Shown here piece by piece: positions 43,721-52,146 of a stretch of 64,000 bases of DNA (its first letter is position 1; each line of letters begins with the position of its first letter). The stretch lies in the NCBI RefSeq assembly GCF_047301505.1, contig NZ_CP154840.1, positions 1,426,001 to 1,490,000 of the forward strand, written 5' to 3'. The notes below the pieces were generated by a model that searched no databases, had not been told where the DNA came from, and saw nothing but the letters and a program-made list of their open reading frames with translations. The DNA comes from Lysinibacillus_B sp031181585. Its GTDB lineage: Bacteria > Bacillota > Bacilli > Bacillales_A > Planococcaceae. Both the position numbers and the translations under genes were made by a program.

Positions 43721-45805
43721 TTATCCTTCCAGCATCTGCTGGATGTCTTCTGGATCATGCACAGGCTGCTGGCAAGCGTAGTTTTTACAAATGTAAAAAT
43801 TGGCTCCTTCTTTTGCTGGCTGATATTCCGAAAGGGTGGGTATAAGTTCTTTGTATGTTTCTGCATCCTCACAATATAGATAAATGGTGTTTGGCTGAAA
43901 TTCCTTTTTCAATACGGATAGCAGCTGTTTTTGTTCAGGTGATAGTTTACCGACCATGATTACTTCCTTTGTGCCTTCAATCAGCAGCATATAGGAAATC
44001 AGCAAGTAGAGGAAACCTTCAGGCTGGGCATAGATCGTCCGTGCACCGAGCTGTAAGAGTGTGATGACTTTCTCTTCATAATCAGATCTATTTGTAAGGC
44101 GGGCCAGGCGTATAAGCGAAACGGCGGCGATACTGCTGCCAGAGGGAATAGCGCCGTCTTGTATTTCCCTTTGGCGTATCAGTAGTGCTTCAGCATCGCT
44201 TCCTGTCATGAAAAAGCCGCCTTCCTCGTGATCCCAAAACAGCTCTATCATAGCATCTGCAAGCTGTATGGCCTTTTGCAGCCATTCAGGAGAAAAGGTT
44301 GCTTCATACAGCTCTGTATAAGCCCAAAGCACAGCTGCATAATCATCGAGTATACCGTATTCCTTTACCTCACCATTTCGGTAGCGGCGCATCAACCGTC
44401 CAGATTGGAAAAGCTGCTCCTCTAAAAAGCGCATAGCCCCTACAGCGAGCAGCTCCACGCCCTCATCCTGAAGAACTGCATTTGCCTTCGCAAGGGCAGC
44501 AATCATCAAACCGTTCCAGCTCGTTAAAATCTTGTCATCCTTATTAGGGTGCATCCGCTGTTCACGAACCTCGAACAGCATTTGACGTGCCTTTTCTAAT
44601 TTTTGCTGAAGGGAGTCGAGATTCATTCCATTTTCCCTTGCTATGTCTGTCAGGTTTGTATGAACAAGGTGAGGGACGTTCTTTCCTACGAAATTGCCTT
44701 CGGCTGTTATATGCAAGGCTTGGCAGTAAATCTCACCGAGCTCCTCGCCAAGATAACTCATTACTTCATCCCTTGTCCATGTATAAAACTTGCCTTCCTC
44801 CTGCTCCGTATCTGCGTCTTCGGCACTATAAAATCCGCCTTCCGGAGATGTCATGACACGGCGGATGTAGGTGAGCAGCTCCCGCATTTTCTGCTCATAG
44901 AAGCTATCTTTTGAGACCTGATACGCCTCTGCTGTTGTATAAAGAAGAAGAGCATTATCATACAGCATTTTTTCAAAGTGAGGAACGATATACGTTTCAT
45001 CTACCGAGTAGCGGGAAAATCCAAAACCGATCTGGTCATAGATGCCGCCGTTGTAAAGGCTTTGCAGCGTATTCAATGCCATCTTTTCAGCTACGCGCTC
45101 ATCATTGAATTTTGCAAAGCGCAAAAGAAACATAAGCTGGTGCGGCATCGGAAATTTCGTTTCCCTTCCAAAGCCCCCGTATAGATTGTCATACGTTTTG
45201 TACAATTGCTCAAAGGCTATGTCAAAGACAGAGGGGGGAAGTGTCCCTGCTGCCTGCTGGGCCTGCAGCTGCATTAATGCCTCCTTGATTTCTGCGCCGA
45301 CTGAGATGACTTGGGCCTGGTCTTTTTCGTAAAGCTTATGCAAGTGAACGATAAGCTCATGGAAACCAACCATCTTCAACGAAGTTTTCTTTGGATAATA
45401 AGTTCCTGCGTAAAATGGTACCTGCTCGGGCGTCATAAAGATGGAGAGCGGCCATCCACCGTGTCCGTCCATCATGATACAGACATTCATATACAGATTG
45501 TCAATATCAGGCCGCTCTTCGCGATCGACTTTGATAGCGATGTAATGTTCATTCAAGTAATTGGCGATTTCCTGGTCCTCAAAGCTCTCTCTTGCCATCT
45601 GGTGGCACCAGTGGCATGTAGCGTAGCCGATAGATAGGAAAATCGGCTTCTTCTCCTCCATAGCCCGTTCAAATGCCTCATCTCCCCAAGGATACCAATT
45701 GATCGGCTGATGGGCATGCTGCAGCAAATAGGGAGAATTTGTTTCAATGAGCCAGTTATGTTCTTGCGAGGGTCTTGCATGCCGTGGCTTGTTGTCCAAT
45801 TGCAA
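43721..45805 (-). CDS. yyaL: YyaL-like thioredoxin-domain (DUF255) protein
   Basis: 694 aa, full length. The N-terminal DUF255 thioredoxin-like domain has NSPYLLQHAHQPINWYPWG, the CHWCH motif in GYATCHWCHQMARESFED, KVDREERPDID and GWPLSIFMTP. The rest is an alpha/alpha six-barrel related to N-acylglucosamine 2-epimerases (GGFGRETKFPMPHQLMFLLR, PHFEKMLYDNALLLY, AEDADTEQEEGKFYTWT, KILTSWNGLMIAALAKA). Widely conserved, function unsettled. Most relatives read HVM where this one reads HQM. Confidence 0.92.
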   Translation of the reverse strand: MQLDNKPRHARPSQEHNWLIETNSPYLLQHAHQPINWYPWGDEAFERAMEEKKPIFLSIGYATCHWCHQMARESFEDQEIANYLNEHYIAIKVDREERPDIDNLYMNVCIMMDGHGGWPLSIFMTPEQVPFYAGTYYPKKTSLKMVGFHELIVHLHKLYEKDQAQVISVGAEIKEALMQLQAQQAAGTLPPSVFDIAFEQLYKTYDNLYGGFGRETKFPMPHQLMFLLRFAKFNDERVAEKMALNTLQSLYNGGIYDQIGFGFSRYSVDETYIVPHFEKMLYDNALLLYTTAEAYQVSKDSFYEQKMRELLTYIRRVMTSPEGGFYSAEDADTEQEEGKFYTWTRDEVMSYLGEELGEIYCQALHITAEGNFVGKNVPHLVHTNLTDIARENGMNLDSLQQKLEKARQMLFEVREQRMHPNKDDKILTSWNGLMIAALAKANAVLQDEGVELLAVGAMRFLEEQLFQSGRLMRRYRNGEVKEYGILDDYAAVLWAYTELYEATFSPEWLQKAIQLADAMIELFWDHEEGGFFMTGSDAEALLIRQREIQDGAIPSGSSIAAVSLIRLARLTNRSDYEEKVITLLQLGARTIYAQPEGFLYLLISYMLLIEGTKEVIMVGKLSPEQKQLLSVLKKEFQPNTIYLYCEDAETYKELIPTLSEYQPAKEGANFYICKNYACQQPVHDPEDIQQMLEG

Positions 45806-45984
45806 ACACTTCCTTTACGATTATTGCCGGTCTCCTTAAAGCGGCCGTACCGAAGCTGGCCAGTTATGCTTAATATGCCCAAAAAAACAGAAAAGACGCC
45901 CATTAATTGGACGTCTTGCCTTTTGTAAAATATAGAACCCTCGCCTCATGCTTCTTATTAAAAAATATTACAAGGGTGAAAAAA

Positions 45985-46314
45985 TTAAGCCGCCAGTTTT
46001 CTGCAAGCCTCTGCACATGCAAAACATGCATCCGCGCATTGTTGGCAATGGTCATGATCGTGTTTTTTACATTCATTGCCGCATGCTTCACAAACAGTTG
46101 CACAGACAGAAGCAAGCGCTGCAGCAAATGGAGTATTTCGAGCTAACGCGGTTTCTAAAAAGTTACAGATATCTGCACATTCCCGGTCCAATCTAATGCA
46201 TTCAGCCATCATATTTAGATCGTCTTCCTTTAGACAAGCATCGAAGCAATGATTGCAGGCAGCCATACATTCGTGTAACGCCTGAATTAATCCTTGGTGG
46301 TGTTCATGTGACAT
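45985..46314 (-). CDS. Four-helix-bundle copper-storage protein (Csp/YhjQ type)
   Basis: 109 aa with a dense set of cysteines in Cx3C-like spacings along four helices (CMAACNHCFDACL, CIRLDRECADICNFL, CATVCEACGNEC, CQQCADACFACAEACRK). The start MSHEHHQG and the KKHDHDHC loop add histidines. Cytosolic Csp proteins bind many Cu(I) ions in the bundle core. There is no signal peptide. Single gene. Confidence 0.9.
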   Translation of the reverse strand: MSHEHHQGLIQALHECMAACNHCFDACLKEDDLNMMAECIRLDRECADICNFLETALARNTPFAAALASVCATVCEACGNECKKHDHDHCQQCADACFACAEACRKLAA

Positions 46315-46425
46315 ATTCTATTCCTCCTCGTTGTGAATGGATGTTAGTCTCTATACTGGTACCCCTATAACGTATGATAAAACATTCAAAATGATTTGGA
46401 GCGGACTTGAATGGAATAGACATAG

Positions 46426-46605
46426 GAAAAGACAGCTCGCGAAGCACAGGCAAAGTGGGAAGCTCAACAACAGCAGGTGCAGAATAAAACGTATCAAACC
46501 TGTACGGGATTACGTCAGGACTATCCAAATGGGGTTGCTAGCTCTCATCCTGCTTATACTTTGAAAATGGATAGAGATAAAGACAATTGGGCATGTGAAC
46601 GATAA
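46426..46605 (+). pseudogene. Excalibur-domain gene remnant
   Basis: A 59-codon frame that begins right after a stop and has no start. It reads AREAQAKWEAQQQQVQNKTY, TGLRQDYPNGVASSHPAY and ends MDRDKDNWACER, the D-x-D-x-D/N...C-E calcium-binding Excalibur motif. The N-terminal part (usually a nuclease or signal/SH3 region) is lost. Confidence 0.6.
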
Positions 46606-46617
46606 ATAATACAAGCC

Positions 46618-46648
46618 AAACAGTGGGCCATATAAAGGCGCACTGTTT
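46618..46648 (+). terminator. Terminator after the Excalibur remnant
   Basis: AAACAGTG/CACTGTTT stem followed by TTGTTTG. Confidence 0.7.
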
Positions 46649-46735
46649 TTGTTTGTATGAGCGCATATACTAAGGAGATTCATCCAGAACTCCACATATC
46701 GTTTGACAATATGGGGACGATTAGGAGGTGTTCCA

Positions 46736-47311
46736 TTGTTTTTTGTGTCCAAGAAAGATCAGGAAATTAAAATTCGGAATATGGGTCGGCTTGATGCCTA
46801 TTTCGTGACCGTGCAGGCGGGAGATATCCAGTTTATGCTTCGTGAACTAGGGTCAAGATATGCTGTCCATTTTTCCGTTGATGATAATGTTCAGACGGCC
46901 GAGGTACTTGCTGTAGCTGGAAAGAGCGTCATAACACAAGAGTTTGAGCGGGAGGAGTCAGGGAAGTTTGTAGAGCGGATTAAGCAAATCATCCCAAAGG
47001 AAACGATTGTTCAGCTGATGCTGAAGGAATTTTCCTCACTCGAAGCACCTATTTCCCATCCACTTTATGATAAGCACCCGCTTATTGCACCGTTTGTTGA
47101 GATGCTCTTTGTCGAAAGCGAAAATGAATACCAATCGATCGGTCCTGAAAAGCAGGACTTCGAGGGTTATCTCGAAAAGGAATATAACGTTGAGCTAATT
47201 CCCTCCGAAGAAATGGAAATGATTCTGGCCAAGGCTGTTACAGCCATGAAGCTTCTGCATCTGACTGAAAAGGACCTGGCGAAGGAGTTTTTCAAAAATA
47301 TTCAAGTATAG
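46736..47311 (+). CDS. Hypothetical cytosolic protein
   Basis: 191 aa from TTG 46736, seven bases after TAGGAGGTG; the frame is open from 46703. The N-terminal half is beta-rich (IRNMGRLDAYFVTVQAGDI, YAVHFSVDDNVQTAEVL). The C-terminal half is acidic and helical (EEMEMILAKAVTAMKLLHLT). No signal peptide, membrane helix or known motif. Function unknown. Confidence 0.65.
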   Translation: MFFVSKKDQEIKIRNMGRLDAYFVTVQAGDIQFMLRELGSRYAVHFSVDDNVQTAEVLAVAGKSVITQEFEREESGKFVERIKQIIPKETIVQLMLKEFSSLEAPISHPLYDKHPLIAPFVEMLFVESENEYQSIGPEKQDFEGYLEKEYNVELIPSEEMEMILAKAVTAMKLLHLTEKDLAKEFFKNIQV

Positions 47312-47607
47312 AGCAAAATATCGAAGGAGAATGGGGTGCGTCAGGAAGACGGACCCTGTTTTCGAATGGATGCTGTATTATTCGCTGAAAAAGAGACATC
47401 CTTTCGGAAAATCGCCTTTTATAATATGTCCTCATTTTCGAATATGAATAGTCTGTACTTCCAAGTTCATGCTGATTCTATAATTACTTCAACACCCTAC
47501 TAATGAATTCTCAATATTTGCACATTCTATTTGCAGAACAGTCATTAGTTTGCAACTTCAATTGTATGATAATCCAAGGGGAACATTGGACAAATGGGGT
47601 GAGTGTA

Positions 47608-47808
47608 TTGGTAAATAAACAGTTAAACAAAGATAGCATCCTGCGCTTATTATGGGATACGACGCCGATGACGATGGAATCGACACAGGCTGATCTCGCA
47701 TTAATTACAAATCAATTGTCAGCACTTATGACACATTATTCGAGGCGGAGGCAGGCAACAGCACTCGAACAGGTAAAAAAGTATCGAGAACAGAGTAAGG
47801 AAATGTAG
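47608..47808 (+). CDS. Small hypothetical protein (66 aa)
   Basis: TTG 47608 follows GGGGTGAG; the frame is open from 47503 but has no earlier ribosome site. It reads DSILRLLWDTTPMTMESTQA, then a helical, basic C-terminus (SRRRQATALEQVKKY). No family recognised. Moderate support from the ribosome site and codon pattern only. Confidence 0.5.
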   Translation: MVNKQLNKDSILRLLWDTTPMTMESTQADLALITNQLSALMTHYSRRRQATALEQVKKYREQSKEM

Positions 47809-47874
47809 AGATAGTGAGGATTTCCAGCCTGGATAAAAAGGCGTGAATGAATTTATTTAGTTTTTCAATAACTA

Positions 47875-47952
47875 AAAAAGCGGAAAAGTTATCGCTTTTT
47901 CTATTATTTTTATATCAAGTCCAAGGTGCTGAGTAAATTACAGCACTTTTTT
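47875..47952 (+). terminator. Two tandem terminators
   Basis: First hairpin AAAAAGCG/CGCTTTTT (47875-47900); second GTGCTG/CAGCAC with TTTTTT (47926-47952). Together they isolate the sigma/ABC operon from upstream transcription. Confidence 0.7.
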
Positions 47953-48052
47953 ATTTTCCTTCTAAAAAATTGACTCAGCAATTACAAAAGGAGTAGTGAA
48001 ACACCTTCTCATAGCTGCTCATCCATGTAAAATGAAAAAATAGAAAAAATTT

Positions 48053-48073
48053 GAATCGTAATCATGATTCGGT
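48053..48073. promoter_or_regulatory. Zur-like half-palindrome upstream of sigma/ABC operon
   Basis: GAATCGTAATCATGATTCG: the left half fits a Zur box exactly, the right half forms GAATC/GATTC symmetry instead. It lies about 14 bp before the ribosome site of the sigma gene. It may be a Fur-family operator or chance. Confidence 0.35.
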
Positions 48074-48103
48074 GAGTCTAATAGATGGAGGGAGGCGTTA
48101 CGA

Positions 48104-48664
48104 ATCGAAACAAAGCAAATAGATCTCGTTTTGCTCGCTCAGAACGGAGACGAAGAAGCATTCTATCAGCTGATAGAACCGTTGCAGGGACAGCTGTACC
48201 GCATCGCCTATGTATATGTTCAAAACGAGGACGATGCTGTTGATATATTGCAGCAGTCGATGATACGGGCCTATGAATCAATGAAGCAGCTAAAAGAGCA
48301 GTACTATTTCACAACTTGGATGACACGGATTGTCATTAATTGCAGTAAAACATACATAGCAAAAAGGAAGCGGATCGAATCGATTGAGCCGGCTGAATTG
48401 GATTTACTGGAGGGAGCATCCTCAAGCAATATCGAGGAGGAACTCGATTTATGGCAGGCGTTGTGCGGCCTAGAGGAAAAATATAAAACGGTGCTCATCC
48501 TCCGCTTTTACCAGGATTATTCGGTTAAGCAAATTGCGGCTATATTGGAATGTCCGGAGGGGACAGTAAAGACACATATCCGAAGAGGTTTGCATGCATT
48601 ACGACAACAGTTGAAGGGGGCGTATCTAGATGAGTGGGTCAAATCCGTTGAAAGCAGTCATTGA
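48104..48664 (+). CDS. ECF-type sigma factor
   Basis: Coding pattern runs from about 48104. The expected N-terminus is KQIDLVLLAQNGDEEAFYQL, then region 2 (YRIAYVYVQNEDDAVDILQQ) and a region 4 HTH (YSVKQIAAILECPEGTVKTH). The start is odd. A strong GGAGGGAGG (48087-48095) is followed at good spacing by ATC 48104, and the first standard in-frame start is TTG 48131 (177 aa) with no ribosome site. Either a rare ATC start or a small sequence change is implied. It overlaps the ABC ATPase gene by 35 bp, as sigma genes overlap their anti-sigma genes. Confidence 0.85.
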   Translation: METKQIDLVLLAQNGDEEAFYQLIEPLQGQLYRIAYVYVQNEDDAVDILQQSMIRAYESMKQLKEQYYFTTWMTRIVINCSKTYIAKRKRIESIEPAELDLLEGASSSNIEEELDLWQALCGLEEKYKTVLILRFYQDYSVKQIAAILECPEGTVKTHIRRGLHALRQQLKGAYLDEWVKSVESSH

Positions 48665-49451
48665 CAAAATTCCGATTCCGCAGCAGCGGCTAAGGGAGGT
48701 TTTGCGTGTAGAGGGCATGTCGAAAGTGTTTAAACAAAAGGAGCATACCGTCACTGCACTGAAAAATATCCATTGTACAATCTACGAGGGAGAAATGGTG
48801 GCAATCATGGGGACAAGCGGTTCAGGAAAAAGTACATTCCTGAATATGATCAGTGCTGTTGATGCCCCATCAGAAGGAAAGATGCTGCTGTTTGGACAAG
48901 AGGCAAATGACCTGCACAAAGAGCCGAACGCCTCAAAGTTCAGGAAGGAAAATATCGGATTTGTCTTTCAGTCTTTTCATCTTTTGCAGGATTTGAATGT
49001 GGAGGATAACATCGCACTTCCGCTTATTTTAAATGATGTCCCTGGTAAGGAAATCAAGCAGAGAGTCGGTACGGTGATGAAACAGCTGCAAATTGATAAA
49101 TGGCGAAAACATCGCCCTCATGAATTATCAGGAGGGCAGAAGCAGCGGGTAGCCATTGCAAGGGCAATTGTTACCAATCCGCCGATTCTGCTGGCGGATG
49201 AACCAACAGGGGCACTTGATGTGAATACAACGGATGATATTCTGCGGCTTCTCGTCTCACTACAGGAGGGGAAGGGGCAGACAATTTTACTTGTGACCCA
49301 TGATCCTTATGTAGCAACATTTGCAAATCGGGTCCTGTTCTTCCATGACGGGGCGATTGTGGACAGCTACCGGAATGAAAAAGGTCCAGAGGATTTGGAT
49401 GCTATCCTAGGTAAATTCAAGGAGATTACGGGAGGGGCCGGACATGTTTAA
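48630..49451 (+). CDS. ABC transporter ATPase with anti-sigma-like N-terminal extension
   Basis: 273 aa. Residues 26-260 are a LolD/MacB-type ATPase: Walker A GTSGSGKSTF, signature LSGGQKQR, Walker B ILLADEPTGALD, H-loop THDPY. Residues 1-25 (NPLKAVIDKIPIPQQRL) are not part of an ABC domain. They resemble the cytoplasmic N-terminus of DUF4179/RsiV-like anti-sigma factors (an I-D-x-I-P-x-P-x2-x-L pattern). The start also overlaps the sigma gene like an anti-sigma start. Internal starts exist (TTG 48702 with AAGGGAGG only two bases away) but are poorly spaced. Likely partner of the permease that overlaps it by 8 bp. Confidence 0.85.
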   Translation: MSGSNPLKAVIDKIPIPQQRLREVLRVEGMSKVFKQKEHTVTALKNIHCTIYEGEMVAIMGTSGSGKSTFLNMISAVDAPSEGKMLLFGQEANDLHKEPNASKFRKENIGFVFQSFHLLQDLNVEDNIALPLILNDVPGKEIKQRVGTVMKQLQIDKWRKHRPHELSGGQKQRVAIARAIVTNPPILLADEPTGALDVNTTDDILRLLVSLQEGKGQTILLVTHDPYVATFANRVLFFHDGAIVDSYRNEKGPEDLDAILGKFKEITGGAGHV

Positions 49452-51915
49452 TTTGCGGTCGGTCGCGATCAAACTGCTGCGTGCAGCTTCAGTGCAAGTT
49501 CTAACGAGCATTGGCATTATTGCAATTTCTATCTGTCTGCTTATGACAATGGGCGTCTATATTTGGAACGCTAATACACAGATGAAAGAAGAAATGCAAG
49601 CCATTTTTGGGGATGCAGATATGCTGGTCGGTTATAACCCGGAACAAAATCAATGGATAACGGACGGCATGCTCGATCAATTTGAACAGCTGGATGAAGT
49701 CAGTGCCGTGTCACCTATTGTACTCGCATGGACATCGGTGGAGGGACAGGCTGATGTTTATACAATTGGGGCGGATAATGACAATCTCGTTAAGAGCCGC
49801 TATCATTTTACGGAAGACTTGAAGAATGGTGAAGCCGTTATCTCCAAACGTTTGGCGGCCATGCATGACAAGGCAATCGGAGATACGATTATCATTGAGC
49901 AGCATCCTTTTAAAATAAAGGAAATAATGACACCGTTATCCGGCGGCGATGAACTGAATATTGTTATTTTGCCCCGGCAGCAGGTGAAACAATGGCTGCC
50001 AGAAGGAGGACAGGAGATTGCTGCGCTGTTCACCCTCATCCAAACGAACGACAATATAGATTATGCGGCACTAACAAAATCTTTTCATGAAATTGGCAGT
50101 GCTCTAAGAATTGATATTCCAAGTGAATACGAGATAGTAAAGAAAAATTTCCAGGCTCTTGCCATCTTCATCATTGTTTTATCTGCATTCGTCTTGCTCA
50201 TTACGGCGATGCTGCTGTTATCGACATTCCAGCTTATCTTTTATAAGCTGAGAGACCAGCTGATGGTGCTGCGTTCACTCGGGGCAACAGGTAGTCAGGT
50301 AGGGAAGGTGATCAAATTTCAGCTTCTCATAATGATTGGTTCCGGCATAGTCACCGGGACGGCGTTAACGGTCCTGCTCATCCACGAGTGGATGCCGTTT
50401 CTCATTGATAAACTTCAGCTCCCGGCAGCAAGGACGGATATGCCGATCTGGCTGATGATGAGCATCTTGATTGGCATCTTTGCCGTGCTTTACGGAATTT
50501 CAGCAGGTCAAATTCGTAAAAGTATGAAGCTGCTGCCGCTCCAAATTGCTGCTGAAAAGGTCGAACTATCAATCCAATGGACAAAACGCAAGCTGTTAGT
50601 GATCGGATTTATCTTTGTATGTGCTTGTTTGTTTATCTTGATTGGACTGGCGTCGAATGGAGACGGAAAGGGGGCGTTGCAAATTTTAGCGGGAGCGCTA
50701 GGTATTTGCTTTGTGGTGCTTTACTGCATACCATTCTTATTTAGCGTTTTATTAAAGGTTTCCCTGCAGCCGATTCGGGCATTTTTTGGAAAGGAAGCAT
50801 ATTTGGCCTGCCAGCAGCTTATGCCGCAGATCCGAAAAAATATGCCGGTTGTGCTCGGTATTATTGGGCTCATGGTCATCCTTGTTTTCGGCAGCACCTT
50901 GTTTAAGACGGTGCAGAAGAATGAACGGGAATATTTAGGGCATGTATTCGAGACCCCGGTTATTATTGAAAACGACTTATATGATGAGTCCTTAACATTG
51001 GATGCAGTGAAGGAAATAACATCACTGCCCTCTGTGAAGGATGTTTATGCCAAGAGTAATTACTTTCCGATGAAAACGATTATAAACGACAGCGGAGAAG
51101 AGGCATTTCCAGACTTTCAACTAGTCGATTTGCAGGAAATACTGAAGAAGGAAAGGCTTCCTGTCCAAGTAAATATCGATGCAGCCCACGGTATATTTGT
51201 AACGGAGGATTTTGCTTTACGTAATCAATTGAGTGTCGGGGAAACATTGGATGTTTACGAATATGGAGAGGAAACCGATGTATATCGTCTTTTAGATACC
51301 GTAGAGGTGCTGGCGATTCTGCCGGATACGTATTCCGGGGAGCAAGTGTATGCCGATTGGTCAATGGCCTCAAAAGTGGACTGGCCAATAGTAATTGAGA
51401 CAATAATGGTGGAAACACAGGATATTGAAGCAGCCCTTGATGAGCTGTCGTTCCTCAAAAGCAGCTGGCCGGCCCTTCTCATCAAGGATGAGCGGTCTAG
51501 CGTAGAGGAGTCCAATCGCATGTTCTATCAGCGCTGGAGCTTATTTGTGGGTGTACTAATTATCCTCATTGCAGCGACATGCCTCGGGGTCATACAAAGT
51601 CTATTACATGTCATCTATAGTAAAAGAGGAGATTATGCTATCCAGCGGCTTGTTGGACTATCCCCGAATGGATTGATGAAGCTGATCTTAACGCAGGTAC
51701 TGTCCTTTGTCTTGTATGGACTCACAGTTGGAGTAATCATTGGGGCTTTGCTGTCACAATTGTTATCCCTTATCGATAGTGAGAGCAGCTTGCTGTTTGA
51801 TGTACAGATGCTGCTATATGTCATCATCGGTTTTATACTGGCAGTGATGGTAACATTCCTTATACAAGGCTACTTAATTAGTCGAAGGCACTTAGCAGGG
51901 GAATTGTTGGAATAA
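49444..51915 (+). CDS. FtsX-family ABC permease (MacB/YtrF-like, two FtsX domains)
   Basis: 823 aa. It has an N-terminal membrane helix (SIGIIAISICLLMTMGVYIW), an extracellular MacB-PCD-like domain (about residues 40-240), a three-helix FtsX domain (FIIVLSAFVLLITAMLLLST, then RSLGATGSQVGKVIKFQLL), two central helices, a second extracellular domain (about 510-690) and a second FtsX domain (QRLVGLSPNGLMKLILTQ). This is the long form used for efflux of lipids, peptides or antibiotics, or for mechanotransmission. It is translationally coupled to the ATPase. The substrate is unknown. Confidence 0.88.
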   Translation: MFNLRSVAIKLLRAASVQVLTSIGIIAISICLLMTMGVYIWNANTQMKEEMQAIFGDADMLVGYNPEQNQWITDGMLDQFEQLDEVSAVSPIVLAWTSVEGQADVYTIGADNDNLVKSRYHFTEDLKNGEAVISKRLAAMHDKAIGDTIIIEQHPFKIKEIMTPLSGGDELNIVILPRQQVKQWLPEGGQEIAALFTLIQTNDNIDYAALTKSFHEIGSALRIDIPSEYEIVKKNFQALAIFIIVLSAFVLLITAMLLLSTFQLIFYKLRDQLMVLRSLGATGSQVGKVIKFQLLIMIGSGIVTGTALTVLLIHEWMPFLIDKLQLPAARTDMPIWLMMSILIGIFAVLYGISAGQIRKSMKLLPLQIAAEKVELSIQWTKRKLLVIGFIFVCACLFILIGLASNGDGKGALQILAGALGICFVVLYCIPFLFSVLLKVSLQPIRAFFGKEAYLACQQLMPQIRKNMPVVLGIIGLMVILVFGSTLFKTVQKNEREYLGHVFETPVIIENDLYDESLTLDAVKEITSLPSVKDVYAKSNYFPMKTIINDSGEEAFPDFQLVDLQEILKKERLPVQVNIDAAHGIFVTEDFALRNQLSVGETLDVYEYGEETDVYRLLDTVEVLAILPDTYSGEQVYADWSMASKVDWPIVIETIMVETQDIEAALDELSFLKSSWPALLIKDERSSVEESNRMFYQRWSLFVGVLIILIAATCLGVIQSLLHVIYSKRGDYAIQRLVGLSPNGLMKLILTQVLSFVLYGLTVGVIIGALLSQLLSLIDSESSLLFDVQMLLYVIIGFILAVMVTFLIQGYLISRRHLAGELLE

Positions 51916-51949
51916 TAAGTATCCCAAAATTTTTCGCAGGATTGGCGGA

Positions 51950-52069
51950 TTGTCTATTATTAAGAGCAGATTGTCTATTAACTCTGAAAGATTGTCTAAT
52001 AATAAAAGGAATCTGTCTATTAATCCTGAAAAGTTGTCTATTAACGAAGGAAAGTTGTCTATTATTTCC
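51950..52069. repeat. Array of 21-bp degenerate repeats, core TTGTCTAT (6 units)
   Basis: Cores start at 51950, 51971, 51992, 52013, 52034 and 52055, each exactly 21 bp apart. The consensus is TTGTCTATTA, with single changes in units 3 and 4. The intervening bases are purine-rich and vary (often GAAAG before the next core). The array lies in the convergent gap after the FtsX permease stop. It has the same period as the CGCCGGTA arrays but a different core. The minus-strand ORF across it is a heptapeptide artefact (NRQ repeats). Confidence 0.88.
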
Positions 52070-52100
52070 GTCCCGAGTGACTAAAATTAAGAAGCAAAAG

Positions 52101-52128
52101 CCGCCCCTTATCAATGAAAAAGGGGCGG
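52101..52128. terminator. Bidirectional terminator
   Basis: CCGCCCCTT/AAGGGGCGG 9-bp stem with T-runs at both sides (TTTTTTTT on plus, CTTTTGC on minus). It serves the converging permease and GH18 genes. Confidence 0.88.
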
Positions 52129-52146
52129 TTTTTTTTATCCAGTTAA

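Noticed and set aside
44603..44914. Plus-strand ORFs within the YyaL gene
   Set aside because: Antisense shadows of a well-conserved 694-aa protein.
51950..52069. Possible CRISPR array
   Set aside because: The constant core is only 8-10 bp, the variable part 11-13 bp, and there are no cas genes.
51878..52114. Minus-strand ORF with heptapeptide NRQ repeats
   Set aside because: A by-product of the 21-bp array (seven codons per unit). No ribosome site; it overlaps the permease end and a terminator.
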